From contig JAJDVQ010000102.1 of the NCBI GenBank assembly GCA_022826045.1, positions 1 to 64,000 on the forward strand: 64,000 bases of DNA. The letters run 5' to 3'. The notes beneath the pieces are model-generated. The model did no database searches and had not been told where the DNA came from. It was given only the letters and a program-made list of their open reading frames with translations. The position numbers and the translations under genes are program-made. Shown one piece after another: positions 50,556 to 58,969 of the stretch (positions are counted from its first letter, which is position 1; each line of letters opens with the position of its first letter). Source of the stretch: Acidimicrobiia bacterium. Its GTDB lineage: Bacteria; Actinomycetota; Acidimicrobiia; Acidimicrobiales; Poriferisodalaceae.

Positions 50556-51998
50556 TCACGCTGTCGCTCGACAGCTGTCAGCCAACGAGACGTTCGCCGC
50601 CTCTGAGGTGCCCCCGAGCGCCCGCGCGACGGCGGCCCGCACTTTGGCGATCGGCGCGCTCCCGCGGGGAAACTCGGGTGGAACAAAGTTGACGGTGACG
50701 ATCCTCGACGTGTCGACGGAGCGGCTGAGCGTGAGCAGCTCATCAAGGCGATCGAACGGAATGTCGGTCAGCACATGCTCGGAGATGATGTCGGTGAGCG
50801 CGGGGTACTTCAGGAGTATCTCCAACGGAGAGCTCTGGTCGATCAGGGCTTCCACTATGCAGCGCTGCCGGGTCATGCGGTGATAGTCCGAGGTGCCTCT
50901 GCGCGACCTCACGTAGCCGAGCGCGGTCAAGCCGTCGAAGCGGTGCTCACCGGGCTCGACGACGATGTCGATGGGCGGTCCCCCCTCCGTGATGGGTCTG
51001 ATGCGATCGTTGATCGACTCGGTGACGTGAATGTCGATGCCGCCGAACAAGTCGATGGCCTTGACGAGCCCTTGCATGTCGATGAGCACGTAGTACTGGA
51101 TCGCCATGCCGGTCAGCTCCGCCAGCGCTGACTTGATTGCATGGCCCGCCGGATCCTCGACGTCGGGGAACGCCTCAGGAGCCCGCTGCCCCAGGCCGTA
51201 GATCTCGTTTGCGATCTCCGGATAGCCGTCGGGCCAGCGCATGGCGGCAGGTGTCCCGTCGGGGAAGGTGAGGTGCCGCCAGTTGCGCGGGACGTTGAAT
51301 GCGGCTGCCTCGCCAGAGTCGACGTCGATGGAGGCGACGATGATGGTGTCGGTTCGCACGCCCACGCGGTCGAATCCCCCGTCGCCGCCGAGCAGGGCGA
51401 GGGTCAGGCGCTCGGCGCCGTCCCAGGTACGCGGTGCCACGGTGGTCGTCGGCGCTGCAGTTTCCGGCGTTTGCGGTGCTTCGGGAGCGACGGTCGTGAC
51501 AGGCGGAATCGTGACTTCGGCAGTCGGGCTCGGTATGGCTGCCTGGGTCTCGGCCGCAGAGAAGACGCGTGACAGCAGATGAAGCTGTGCCGCGGCGTAG
51601 CGAATGACCAGCAGGTGCGGCACCAGGACAATCGCGAAGAGCACCACGATCCTGGCCGCTGACCAGAGTCGGAGCGCGCCTTGGTCCTTCAACAGCCGCA
51701 TCCGCGAGACGGTCGTGTAGACGTCGACGACAATCGCTATGCGCAGAATGAGCAGCACCACAGCACCGACGATCACGAGCCGAAGGCGCCAAGGACTCAC
51801 GCTCCAGATCAGCAGCGTGGTTGAACCGCGCGTCGCCAGGAACACCAGCGCAGCCAAGGTGACGCCGACCGACGTGATGATGAGTGCATATGCGCGGCGG
51901 TTGTTGAAGCCGAAGTGACCGAAGCCTGGCACCAGGGCCGAGAGCGCCGCTGCGGTCAGTGGGTGCCTGCCTCGGATCTCTCTGCGCGGGTTAACCAC
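50556..51998 (-). CDS. LytR-CpsA-Psr family wall-polymer ligase
   Basis: The 480-residue membrane protein has about four hydrophobic helices in residues 10-150, a Thr/Pro-rich linker, then an LCP domain from about 195: RTDTIIVASIDVDSGEAAAF, NVPRNWRH (Arg contact), and ALGYVRSRRGTSDYHRMTRQ with the conserved Arg cluster. LCP proteins attach glycopolymers to peptidoglycan outside the membrane. Several helices, rather than one, before the LCP domain is unusual. It starts 13 nt after the VanY-like gene, with GGTGAG 6 nt upstream of GTG 51998. Confidence 0.85.
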   Translation of the reverse strand: MVNPRREIRGRHPLTAAALSALVPGFGHFGFNNRRAYALIITSVGVTLAALVFLATRGSTTLLIWSVSPWRLRLVIVGAVVLLILRIAIVVDVYTTVSRMRLLKDQGALRLWSAARIVVLFAIVLVPHLLVIRYAAAQLHLLSRVFSAAETQAAIPSPTAEVTIPPVTTVAPEAPQTPETAAPTTTVAPRTWDGAERLTLALLGGDGGFDRVGVRTDTIIVASIDVDSGEAAAFNVPRNWRHLTFPDGTPAAMRWPDGYPEIANEIYGLGQRAPEAFPDVEDPAGHAIKSALAELTGMAIQYYVLIDMQGLVKAIDLFGGIDIHVTESINDRIRPITEGGPPIDIVVEPGEHRFDGLTALGYVRSRRGTSDYHRMTRQRCIVEALIDQSSPLEILLKYPALTDIISEHVLTDIPFDRLDELLTLSRSVDTSRIVTVNFVPPEFPRGSAPIAKVRAAVARALGGTSEAANVSLADSCRATA

Positions 51999-52011
51999 TG
52001 TGTCTCACCAT

Positions 52012-53523
52012 TCAGCGGCCATTGATGGACCAGTGCCACGGCTCGAGGATGAAGTTGTACAGGCCGTAGTGGTGTGCGTTGTCGGAAAGCCATTCGAAGC
52101 AGGCGTTCCCCGGACGCAGCGAGACACCGCGGGTGCCGCAGGCGAAGTCGACGGCGCCCCCGTTTTCGTGCATTGACGTCATCGGCTTGCTCACAGGCGG
52201 CGAGCACTCATATGACTCCATGAGCGACAATTGCAGCCAGTACTGGTCCGAGCTGGCAGGGGGCAGCGGGCAGTACTGGCGACGGAGCCGGATCTGAGTG
52301 AGCGTGGATCGCCAGCCCCAGCCCTTCAGCACGATGCCCTCGGCGGACGCTGCGTCGAGCAGCGAGCGCAGCGAGTCCGCGAGGCACGGCGCAACTCTGA
52401 AGCCCCTGACGACCACCGTTTCGGAGAATGGCAGTACCGGCGGCAGTTGATCGCAGGCCCGGTACGGCATCAGTGCCGGCGCGTCGCCGCTGAGCGGCGA
52501 TCTCGGAACCGATCTGAGCGCGCCTGCTGTCATGCGGTCGAGCGTGTCGGCAATGCCCGCTGCTGCAGCGTCGGACATTGTCTCGACGAGATGCTGCTCC
52601 CAGAATGGCCACGCCGGCGCCTCGACGCCGAGTCGGACGTACTGCTCGGCAAGCGCCGCAGCAGCGCGGCAGCCGCTCACGGCCGCGTTTCGGGTGACCG
52701 ACCGCAGATCGACGACGCTGCCGGGTCGGTGCCATTCGCCACTTCCGACGCGGGTGATCTCCGGAATGTCAGCGGTGACAGCAGCCACGACCCACAGCGC
52801 AGTCACGCCGCACGGGTACTGGTGCGAGGCAGTGCGCAGCCGCATGACAGCGGCGCTGTTGCGGGCGGCCTCGGCGAGCATGGGATGGACGCCGACGGGC
52901 CTCCATGCGTCAATCTCAAACGCGACATTGAGAAAGTCGAACGGGTTCACGGCGGTGCCGCTGGTGCGGCTGTCTGCCTGCAGTTCCAAGGCGCCGTCGG
53001 CGGCAGGGTCAAAGAGCGGAACCAGCCACGGCTGCAAACTGGGACACTGTTGCGCATCAGGGCCGTTCGGGCAGCCTGCGTCGTCTGCCAGCAGGCGCAT
53101 GGTGTGCTGTTGCCATGCTTCGGCAGCGCTGAGTTGGCGACGGCTGGCGAGTCTGACCAGACGGGACAGTGCCGAAGCGCCGGATTCGCCGCCGTTGTGC
53201 GGTGGCGGTGCGTAGTGCACTGACAGCTCGTTGAGGTTTGGCTCGTGCTTGAGGTCGGTGACCCAGTACGCCACGCCGACGTCGAGGGCGACGCGCCGGA
53301 TTGACTCACGGGTCGCGTCGCGACGGAACGATGACTCGACGGTGGTCTTGGCCGCACGAGAGTCGCTGAGCGGCAGGTCGCCGGGATAGGACAGGGCGCG
53401 AACGACCGGGCGTTGTTCTGGGCCGGCGGCAGCACCGACCGGCAGCTGCATCAGCGCAACAAGGGCGACGATCATCGCAGCAGCCGCTCGTGCCGTTGTT
53501 CGTCGAGCGTGGCCGCGCTTCAC
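52012..53523 (-). CDS. secreted VanY-type D-alanyl-D-alanine carboxypeptidase
   Basis: The 503-residue protein has a signal peptide (ARAAAAMIVALVALMQLPVG, residues 11-30) and a C-terminal VanY/LAS peptidase domain (about 365-503) with the Zn motifs SMHENGGAVD (H452, D459) and EPWHWS (H497). It trims peptidoglycan stem peptides. Residues 60-360 form a helical region with paired cysteines that I do not recognise, including a lytic-transglycosylase-like YPCGVTALWVVAAVTADIPE segment. Co-transcribed with the LCP gene, which fits a wall-building unit. Confidence 0.8.
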   Translation of the reverse strand: MKRGHARRTTARAAAAMIVALVALMQLPVGAAAGPEQRPVVRALSYPGDLPLSDSRAAKTTVESSFRRDATRESIRRVALDVGVAYWVTDLKHEPNLNELSVHYAPPPHNGGESGASALSRLVRLASRRQLSAAEAWQQHTMRLLADDAGCPNGPDAQQCPSLQPWLVPLFDPAADGALELQADSRTSGTAVNPFDFLNVAFEIDAWRPVGVHPMLAEAARNSAAVMRLRTASHQYPCGVTALWVVAAVTADIPEITRVGSGEWHRPGSVVDLRSVTRNAAVSGCRAAAALAEQYVRLGVEAPAWPFWEQHLVETMSDAAAAGIADTLDRMTAGALRSVPRSPLSGDAPALMPYRACDQLPPVLPFSETVVVRGFRVAPCLADSLRSLLDAASAEGIVLKGWGWRSTLTQIRLRRQYCPLPPASSDQYWLQLSLMESYECSPPVSKPMTSMHENGGAVDFACGTRGVSLRPGNACFEWLSDNAHHYGLYNFILEPWHWSINGR

Positions 53524-53535
53524 AGCCGCAAGCTA
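53524..53535 (-). promoter_or_regulatory. TANNNT -10 box for the VanY-LCP operon
   Basis: Minus-strand TAGCTT (53530-53535) lies 6 nt before GTG 53523, with no room for a ribosome site. Confidence 0.45.
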
Positions 53536-53610
53536 TGCGTTGTCGAGCGGCGGTCAGCGCCCTGCGAGAACACGAAGCCGACTTCACGCAGAGGTCTCTG
53601 CAGCCGGAGC

Positions 53611-53624
53611 TACGATCCTTCAGG
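53611..53624 (+). promoter_or_regulatory. TANNNT -10 box for the membrane-anchored hypothetical gene
   Basis: TACGAT (53611-53616) lies 8 nt before GTG 53625. It is divergent from the VanY promoter 76 nt away. Confidence 0.4.
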
Positions 53625-54152
53625 GTGCGACGCATTACGGGCAGCCGCGCTCGCGAGGCGCCCGACAAGCGGCAGCCGTCTGCCCACGAGATCGTCGAGT
53701 TGCGGCGCCTGCCTGACGCCATGATTCGCCGCCGAGGTTTCCTGGTCACGCTCGCAACGGTGCTCGTGATCGGCATCGGCGTCGGCTGGTTCGCAGCGGT
53801 GCAGTGGGGACCTCTGCCCACTCCCGACGAGCAGCCGCAGGTCAGCACCTTCGCGGGTGCCGAGCTGACGCCAGTTGCTCAGCTGGAGGTGCGGACGGCT
53901 TCGGGCTTGCCGGCTCTGATGCAGCGCGACGGCATGTACCTGGTGGGCGCCGACGTGGCACCTGGCCGTTATGTCGCAACTGGCACCGGCTCCGCCTGCT
54001 ACTACGCCGCAGTGAGTGACCTCAGCGGCTCGCTCAACGCCGTCGTCACCACTCACTTCGGGGACGCATGGGGCAGGCGAGTCGAACTCGATGAAGGCGA
54101 GTACTTCGAGACTGATGCCTGCGGCTCCTGGCTCCTGGAATCCCCGAGTTGA
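53625..54152 (+). CDS. membrane-anchored extracellular protein of unknown function
   Basis: The 175-residue protein has a basic cytoplasmic segment, one hydrophobic helix (GFLVTLATVLVIGIGVGWF, about residues 36-54) and an extracellular domain with two spaced cysteines, one in GSACYYAAVSDLSG and one in TDACGSW. The pattern PGRYVATGTGSACYY with a closing Cys-Gly-x-Trp is seen in many small secreted actinobacterial domains of unknown role. GTG 53625 fits the -10 box; an in-frame start at 53490 would overlap the VanY gene. Confidence 0.6.
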   Translation: MRRITGSRAREAPDKRQPSAHEIVELRRLPDAMIRRRGFLVTLATVLVIGIGVGWFAAVQWGPLPTPDEQPQVSTFAGAELTPVAQLEVRTASGLPALMQRDGMYLVGADVAPGRYVATGTGSACYYAAVSDLSGSLNAVVTTHFGDAWGRRVELDEGEYFETDACGSWLLESPS

Positions 54153-54214
54153 ACGCAGCGCCGCCGGGACAGCGGCACCCGCCCGTCGAGGAGTCAGGCG
54201 GGTTCTGAAGCGGA

Positions 54215-54234
54215 CGGCGCCACAGACGGCGCCG
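54215..54234. terminator. GC-rich hairpin between convergent genes
   Basis: CGGCGCC (54215-54221) pairs with GGCGCCG (54228-54234) around a 6-nt loop, just before the convergent gamma-glutamyltransferase stop. No U-tract. Confidence 0.45.
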
Positions 54235-54242
54235 CCGGCGGA

Positions 54243-55841
54243 TCAGTAACCCGCGGCGGATCCGGTCAGGGCTCGTGGGTCGGCGGCTCCGGCGAGCACG
54301 CCGTCGTGGACTTCGATGAGGTGCGCATGCCCGAAGGCGTTGTCGTGCGGAGCGTCGGCACCGACACGATGGCCTCGCTGTGCCAGATCGGCCAGCCCTC
54401 TTGACGTCGCCCACGCGGCATGGCCCTCGATGCGGAGTTCGAGGTTTTCGGGGTCGGCCCACGTGTCGAAGCCCGTTCCGGCAGCCGCGCCCCAGCGCCA
54501 GCGCCCCGAGCCGATAGCGCGTGCCGGCTCTTCGCCACAGGCGAGCGCGCGCGCGAGCACCTGCAGCAACACCTGTGGCTGCGCATCGCCTCCCATCGTC
54601 CCGACAACAGCGCGCAACGAGCTGTCGGCGTGCTGCACGAGCGCTGGCGCGAGCGTGTGCGGCGGCCGGCGCCCAGGTCCGTACTCGGCCGGGTGTCCCT
54701 CGTCGAGGCTGAACCCGAGGCCGCGGTTGTGCAGGCTGATCCGGTGTGTTGGGGTCCACAGCCCCACGCCCCAGCCCGAAGCGTTCGACTGGATGAGCGA
54801 GACGCCCATGCGGTCGGCGTCGACCGCCGCGAGGTACATCGTGTCGCCGGTGCCGGTGCCCGCACCGAGCGAGGAAGCGACGTCTGGCGAGATAGCGGAC
54901 CGGCGCGGGGCGAGCCGGTCGGGCGAGATCAGAGCGTCGCCGTCGGCGCCGTCGGAGAGGACCTCGGGCCGGTCCCACCCTGCCTGCTTCGCGGCCTCGG
55001 CCAGCAAGTGGGCGAACAGCGGGTCGTCGGGATCGGACGGCAGGTCCAGGCCGTCGGCAATCCATGCTCCGGCCAAGGTCAGGTAGCCCTGCGAGTTGGG
55101 GGGGACCGTGAAGATCGCGTGATCCCAGGCGGTGGTGCGCAGCGGCGTCACCCAATCCGCTTGGGAGCGTGCCAGATCGGTCGCCGCGTACTCGCCGCGG
55201 CCCAGCTCGATGAGGTCGCTTCCGAAGTCGCCTTCGTAGAAGGCCTCCCGCCCTCCCTCGACGATCTCGCGCAATGCGGCGGCGACGCCGGGCCGGCGGA
55301 TGAGATCGCCTGGCCGACTGCCCGCCGGGTAGTCCCCGGAGTTGGCGGCTCCGTCGAGCAGCGCCGTGGCGGCGGCCCCGTGCGGCGAGAGGGGGAAGCC
55401 GCCCTCGGCAAGATCGATGGCGGGGGCCAGCACCTCTGCCAGCGGCGCACGCCCGAACCGCTCGTGCAGGGCCAGCCACCCGTCGACGCACCCCGGTATC
55501 GGGACGCTGCGAATGTCGGCACGGAATCGCATGCGGGTTCGGCCCTCGGAGCGCAGACCGGATGCGTCCGCGCCGCTGCCGGCGCGGCCGCTCGCATTGA
55601 GCGCCGCAGGCGGTTCGCCGTCGGCGTGGTGGACGAGTGCCCACAAGTCGCCGCCCATGCCGCACATGTGCTGGGTGGTGACCGCGAGCACGGCCGAGGC
55701 GGCCACTGCCGCGTCTGCTGCTGAGCCGCCGGCGCGCAGCAGCGCCACTCCGGCGTCGCTCGCGAGGTGATCGACGCTGCACACCATGCCGCTGCGGGCG
55801 TAGCGAGTCGCGAAAGGGACCTGCGGTCGGGAGCGGCTCAT
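54243..55841 (-). CDS. gamma-glutamyltransferase family protein
   Basis: The 532-residue N-terminal-nucleophile hydrolase has GMVCSVDHLASDAG and ALRAGGSAADAAVAA-like segments (DAGVALLRAGGSAADA), then the nucleophile Thr T334 in GTGDTMYLAAVD, where self-cleavage would give a light chain of about 200 residues. The usual motif is TTHxSVxD, so TMYLAAVD is a clear variant. No signal peptide is seen, although many GGTs are periplasmic. It may act on gamma-glutamyl amides or, as some relatives, on other acyl amides. The ATG follows a -10 box at 7 nt. Confidence 0.82.
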   Translation of the reverse strand: MSRSRPQVPFATRYARSGMVCSVDHLASDAGVALLRAGGSAADAAVAASAVLAVTTQHMCGMGGDLWALVHHADGEPPAALNASGRAGSGADASGLRSEGRTRMRFRADIRSVPIPGCVDGWLALHERFGRAPLAEVLAPAIDLAEGGFPLSPHGAAATALLDGAANSGDYPAGSRPGDLIRRPGVAAALREIVEGGREAFYEGDFGSDLIELGRGEYAATDLARSQADWVTPLRTTAWDHAIFTVPPNSQGYLTLAGAWIADGLDLPSDPDDPLFAHLLAEAAKQAGWDRPEVLSDGADGDALISPDRLAPRRSAISPDVASSLGAGTGTGDTMYLAAVDADRMGVSLIQSNASGWGVGLWTPTHRISLHNRGLGFSLDEGHPAEYGPGRRPPHTLAPALVQHADSSLRAVVGTMGGDAQPQVLLQVLARALACGEEPARAIGSGRWRWGAAAGTGFDTWADPENLELRIEGHAAWATSRGLADLAQRGHRVGADAPHDNAFGHAHLIEVHDGVLAGAADPRALTGSAAGY

Positions 55842-55854
55842 GGAGCGAACGGTA
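55842..55854 (-). promoter_or_regulatory. TANNNT -10 box, leaderless start of the gamma-glutamyltransferase gene
   Basis: Minus-strand TACCGT (55849-55854) lies 7 nt before ATG 55841. Confidence 0.45.
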
Positions 55855-56032
55855 GACCCGCACAGCGACCAACGCGCCCGTGCAAGCGGTGGGCCCTGGC
55901 ACGCCAGCCTCGGAACATGAGCGAAGAATGCGGCGCGAAGTCGAGGACTCAACGGCAGGGCGAGCGCGGGTCGGGCGTAAACGCCGGATGCGGCAGGCGT
56001 GAGCAGTTCGTCGCCCGCTCTAGGTTGGCTCC

Positions 56033-56044
56033 TAGCATCTGACC
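56033..56044 (+). promoter_or_regulatory. TANNNT -10 box, leaderless start of the 56045 gene
   Basis: TAGCAT (56033-56038) lies 6 nt before ATG 56045. Sequence between 55855 and 56032 holds no recognisable gene. Confidence 0.45.
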
Positions 56045-56560
56045 ATGCAGTCACCCCGTCGGAGGCGACCCAGACGGCGTACCGTTGACGTTCCGCCCGG
56101 TACGGATCTTGACGCGCTTGCCGACCGCGCTGCACCGGCAGCCCGGAACACAAGGATGAGCCGACGTTCGCGGGACAGCCCCGGCCTCGAGGTGACGCTT
56201 CGCTGTGTCCGCGTGGGCACAACGACCGTGACCTGGTTGCCGACTGGTTCTGAGGGGTACGCACTTCCGGACGTTCGCTTCAGTGCTGCTGGAGGGCGAA
56301 TCAACATCGACTGGAGGAGCCGAACAGCGGAACGAAGCAGGCTTGAGTTCCGCAACTCCGGCTCAATCGACATCGATCGCGACGAGTTCTTGCGGAGTTG
56401 TTCTGAACTGATTGAGACCGTGGCCCGAAGGCTCACTGCATCTGATCAATTCGTCGACCGGGACCAAGTCGCTGATTTGGCTGAAGAATTCGGCGCCTCG
56501 CCGTACGTTGTCGAGCATCAGATCGAGAATCACCGCATTGCCGAACTCGTCGACGCGTGA
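56045..56560 (+). CDS. hypothetical protein
   Basis: The 171-residue protein is not recognised. It starts with a run of arginines (PRRRRPRRR), then a beta-rich middle (LEVTLRCVRVG; RINIDWRSRTAE) and an acidic helical C-terminus (DEFLRSCSELIETVARRL; DQVADLAEEFGASPYVVEHQ). The last part has the look of an HTH-like helix pair, as in IrrE/HigA-type regulators, but no family can be named. The DNA is less GC-rich by eye than the flanking genes. It converges on the FAD-oxidase gene. Confidence 0.55.
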   Translation: MQSPRRRRPRRRTVDVPPGTDLDALADRAAPAARNTRMSRRSRDSPGLEVTLRCVRVGTTTVTWLPTGSEGYALPDVRFSAAGGRINIDWRSRTAERSRLEFRNSGSIDIDRDEFLRSCSELIETVARRLTASDQFVDRDQVADLAEEFGASPYVVEHQIENHRIAELVDA

Positions 56561-56569
56561 TCGGAAGCG

Positions 56570-58036
56570 TCAAGCGACCGGCGGCAGCAAGGCGTTGGGA
56601 TTGAGCAGTCCGGCCGGGTCGAGCGCCCGCTTGATGGCGCTGAAGGCAGCCAACTCGGCCTCGCTGCGGTTGAGATGCATCTGGGAGAGCTTGGCGGTGC
56701 CGATGCCGTGCTCAGCCGAGATGCTGCCGCCGAGCTCGGCGACGTAGCGCAGCACCGCGTCATCCACCTCGTCGGCCGGTTCGGCGCCGCCGGGACCCAG
56801 CACGTTGACGTGCACGTTGCCGTCGCCGAGGTGGCCGAACAGCAGCGGCTGGGCGTCGGGGTCGGTCGCTCGGACCACATCGGGCACGCCGTCGACGAAC
56901 TCGGCGAGGCGGGCCGCCGGCAAGGTCACGTCCAGCTTGTGGGGGATGCCGGCTGCCGAGATCGCCTCGGTGACGTTCTCGCGGAACGCCCACAGCCGCT
57001 GGCGGGCTGCGGGATCGAGCGCTACCGCCGCATCGACGACGAGATCCGCCAGTTCTTCGACTGCGGCGCCGAGCTCATCGCTGGGATCGGTGCGTGCCGC
57101 GGCTTCGGCGATCAGCCACGCTCCGCCGCCGTCTTCGCCCGGAGCGCTGTCGGACGTGCCGCCGGTGCGCCGGTCGGGCAGGCTGCGATGCGGATCGCTG
57201 CCGAGGCTGCCGACGGGCGGGGTTGTGCCCAAGTGCTCCGACACGAGCGCCATGGCCTCCTCGAAAACGGCTTCCAGCGCGTGCAGTGAGGCGACACCGC
57301 GGCGCAGCGCCGCGGCTGCGCTGACGGCATCGGCCGCTGTCTCGAATGCCAGCAGCGCAGTGGCGCGCTCGGGCTGGGTGGGGTGCAGTCGCAGCCGCAC
57401 CCGCGTGATGATGCCGAGCGTGCCCTCGCTGCCCGCCAGCAGGCTCCCGAGGTCGTAGCCGGTGTTGTCCTTTTCGAGGCCTGCCAGGTGGCTCACCACC
57501 GTTCCGTCGGCCAGCACCGCCTCGATGCCGACGACCTGGGCTCGCATGGCGCCGTAGCGGAGCACGTTGATGCCGCCCGCATTGGTGGCGACCATGCCGC
57601 CGATCGTGGCCGAGTCGCGAGCCGCAAGGTCGACACCGACGCTGAGACCCGACGCGGCCGCGTGCGCATGGGCATCGGCCAGTGTCACGCCTGCACCCAG
57701 CGTCACCTGTGACGCGAGCTCATCCACCGGTTCGCAGATGTTCAACCGCCGCATCGACAGCACCGCTTCGCCGACGAGGGGCACGCTGCCGCCGACGAGG
57801 CCGGTGTTGCCGCCCTGGGGCACCACCGGCACCTGAGCAGCCGCCAGTGCACTCATGACGGCAGCGGTCTCTGCAGTGTCGCCGGGCCGGATCACCAGCT
57901 GCGTCGCGCCGGCGAAGCGGCGTGTCCAGTCAATGCTGTAGCCGACGGTCATCTCCGGGTCGTGCAGCACGTGTGCCGCCCCGACGATTCCCGTCAGCTC
58001 GTCGATCAGCCCAGGATCGATGACGCCGGTACTCAT
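56570..58036 (-). CDS. GlcD-like FAD-binding oxidoreductase (D-2-hydroxyacid dehydrogenase)
   Basis: The 488-residue protein is a VAO-fold FAD enzyme: PQGGNTGLVGGSVP (pyrophosphate loop), AARDSATIGGMVATNAGG, and GYDLGSLLAGSEGTLGIIT, then the FAD-oxidase C-terminal domain with FGHLGDGNVHVNVLG and SAEHGIGTAKL. These are glycolate oxidase/D-lactate dehydrogenase signatures. A hydrophilic insert near residues 275-300 is unusual. It is co-transcribed with the upstream glycerophosphodiesterase (ATGA overlap). Confidence 0.87.
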   Translation of the reverse strand: MSTGVIDPGLIDELTGIVGAAHVLHDPEMTVGYSIDWTRRFAGATQLVIRPGDTAETAAVMSALAAAQVPVVPQGGNTGLVGGSVPLVGEAVLSMRRLNICEPVDELASQVTLGAGVTLADAHAHAAASGLSVGVDLAARDSATIGGMVATNAGGINVLRYGAMRAQVVGIEAVLADGTVVSHLAGLEKDNTGYDLGSLLAGSEGTLGIITRVRLRLHPTQPERATALLAFETAADAVSAAAALRRGVASLHALEAVFEEAMALVSEHLGTTPPVGSLGSDPHRSLPDRRTGGTSDSAPGEDGGGAWLIAEAAARTDPSDELGAAVEELADLVVDAAVALDPAARQRLWAFRENVTEAISAAGIPHKLDVTLPAARLAEFVDGVPDVVRATDPDAQPLLFGHLGDGNVHVNVLGPGGAEPADEVDDAVLRYVAELGGSISAEHGIGTAKLSQMHLNRSEAELAAFSAIKRALDPAGLLNPNALLPPVA

Positions 58037-58863
58037 GTGCCGGCCTCGTCGCCTGCGGGCCAGGCGCCCCGCTTCGCCATGACCTCAAGCAGGACCGTGG
58101 GCTCGTCGGTCATGATGCCGTCGACGTCGATGTCGAGCAGCCGGTCCATCTCGGCCGGGTCGTCGATGGTCCACACATGCACAGCCAATCCGGTCCGGTG
58201 CGCATAGTCGACCAGCCGGCGGGTTGCGAGCGGGATCGGACCCCGCCGCAACGGGATCGACGCGATTCGCCCCCGGAAGGGACGGCCGGGCGACGTGCGG
58301 CCTGCCGACCCTGCCCGCGCCGAGCGGCGCTTGCGCACCGGCAGTCTCGCGATGCTCAGCATCCGCAGGCGAGCGATCTCTTGCGGGCTAAAGCTCAGGC
58401 ACACTGCGTCGCCGAAGGCTTGATCCACCCGCTCCAACCGTTCGTCGGAGAACGAGCCGATGCACACACGTTCCAGCACGCCGGGCCGCCGCAGTGCCTC
58501 GATGAGCGGCTCGACGGCGGCGTCGGTCTTGGGATCGATGCTGATGCGCACGTCGTCGAAGGCGTCGAGCAGTTCCTCGAGCCGGGGAATCGGCTCGCCG
58601 CCGACGCATGCCCGCGACACCTCGCTCCAGGTCATCTCCGAGATGCGCCCGTCGAGGTCCGAGGTGGGGGAGAGCATGTCGTCGTGGAACACGGCCAGCA
58701 CCCCGTCGGAGGTTGCCTGCACGTCGGTCTCGAGGTGGCGGTAGCCCAGGCCGACGGCGCCTTCGAAGGCCGCCATGGTGTTCTGCGGCCAGACCGCGCT
58801 GCCGCCGCGGTGGGCTATCGGCACCGGACCCGGCTCGTCCAGGTACGGATGCTGCGACGTCAC
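58033..58863 (-). CDS. glycerophosphodiester phosphodiesterase
   Basis: The 276-residue TIM-barrel enzyme has the GDPD motif PIAHRGGSAVWPQNTMAAF with the catalytic His, then RHLETDVQATSDGVLAVFHD holding the metal-binding Glu/Asp and the second His. VHVWTIDDPAEMDRLLD closes the barrel. It splits glycerophosphodiesters into glycerol-3-phosphate and an alcohol, apparently in the cytoplasm. GTG 58863 follows GATACT at 6 nt, a partial -10 match. Confidence 0.87.
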   Translation of the reverse strand: MTSQHPYLDEPGPVPIAHRGGSAVWPQNTMAAFEGAVGLGYRHLETDVQATSDGVLAVFHDDMLSPTSDLDGRISEMTWSEVSRACVGGEPIPRLEELLDAFDDVRISIDPKTDAAVEPLIEALRRPGVLERVCIGSFSDERLERVDQAFGDAVCLSFSPQEIARLRMLSIARLPVRKRRSARAGSAGRTSPGRPFRGRIASIPLRRGPIPLATRRLVDYAHRTGLAVHVWTIDDPAEMDRLLDIDVDGIMTDEPTVLLEVMAKRGAWPAGDEAGT

Positions 58864-58956
58864 AGCGCAAGTATCGCCGCTCGCCTGCTTGATACATCGG
58901 CCGACGAGGCGCAGCAACGGTGCAGCTGCCGAGATGGCGCCGGGTGCTGCCACCGG

Positions 58957-58969
58957 TACCGTCACGTCG
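58957..58969 (+). promoter_or_regulatory. TANNNT -10 box, leaderless start of the SirB1-like gene
   Basis: TACCGT (58957-58962) lies 7 nt before ATG 58970. Confidence 0.45.
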
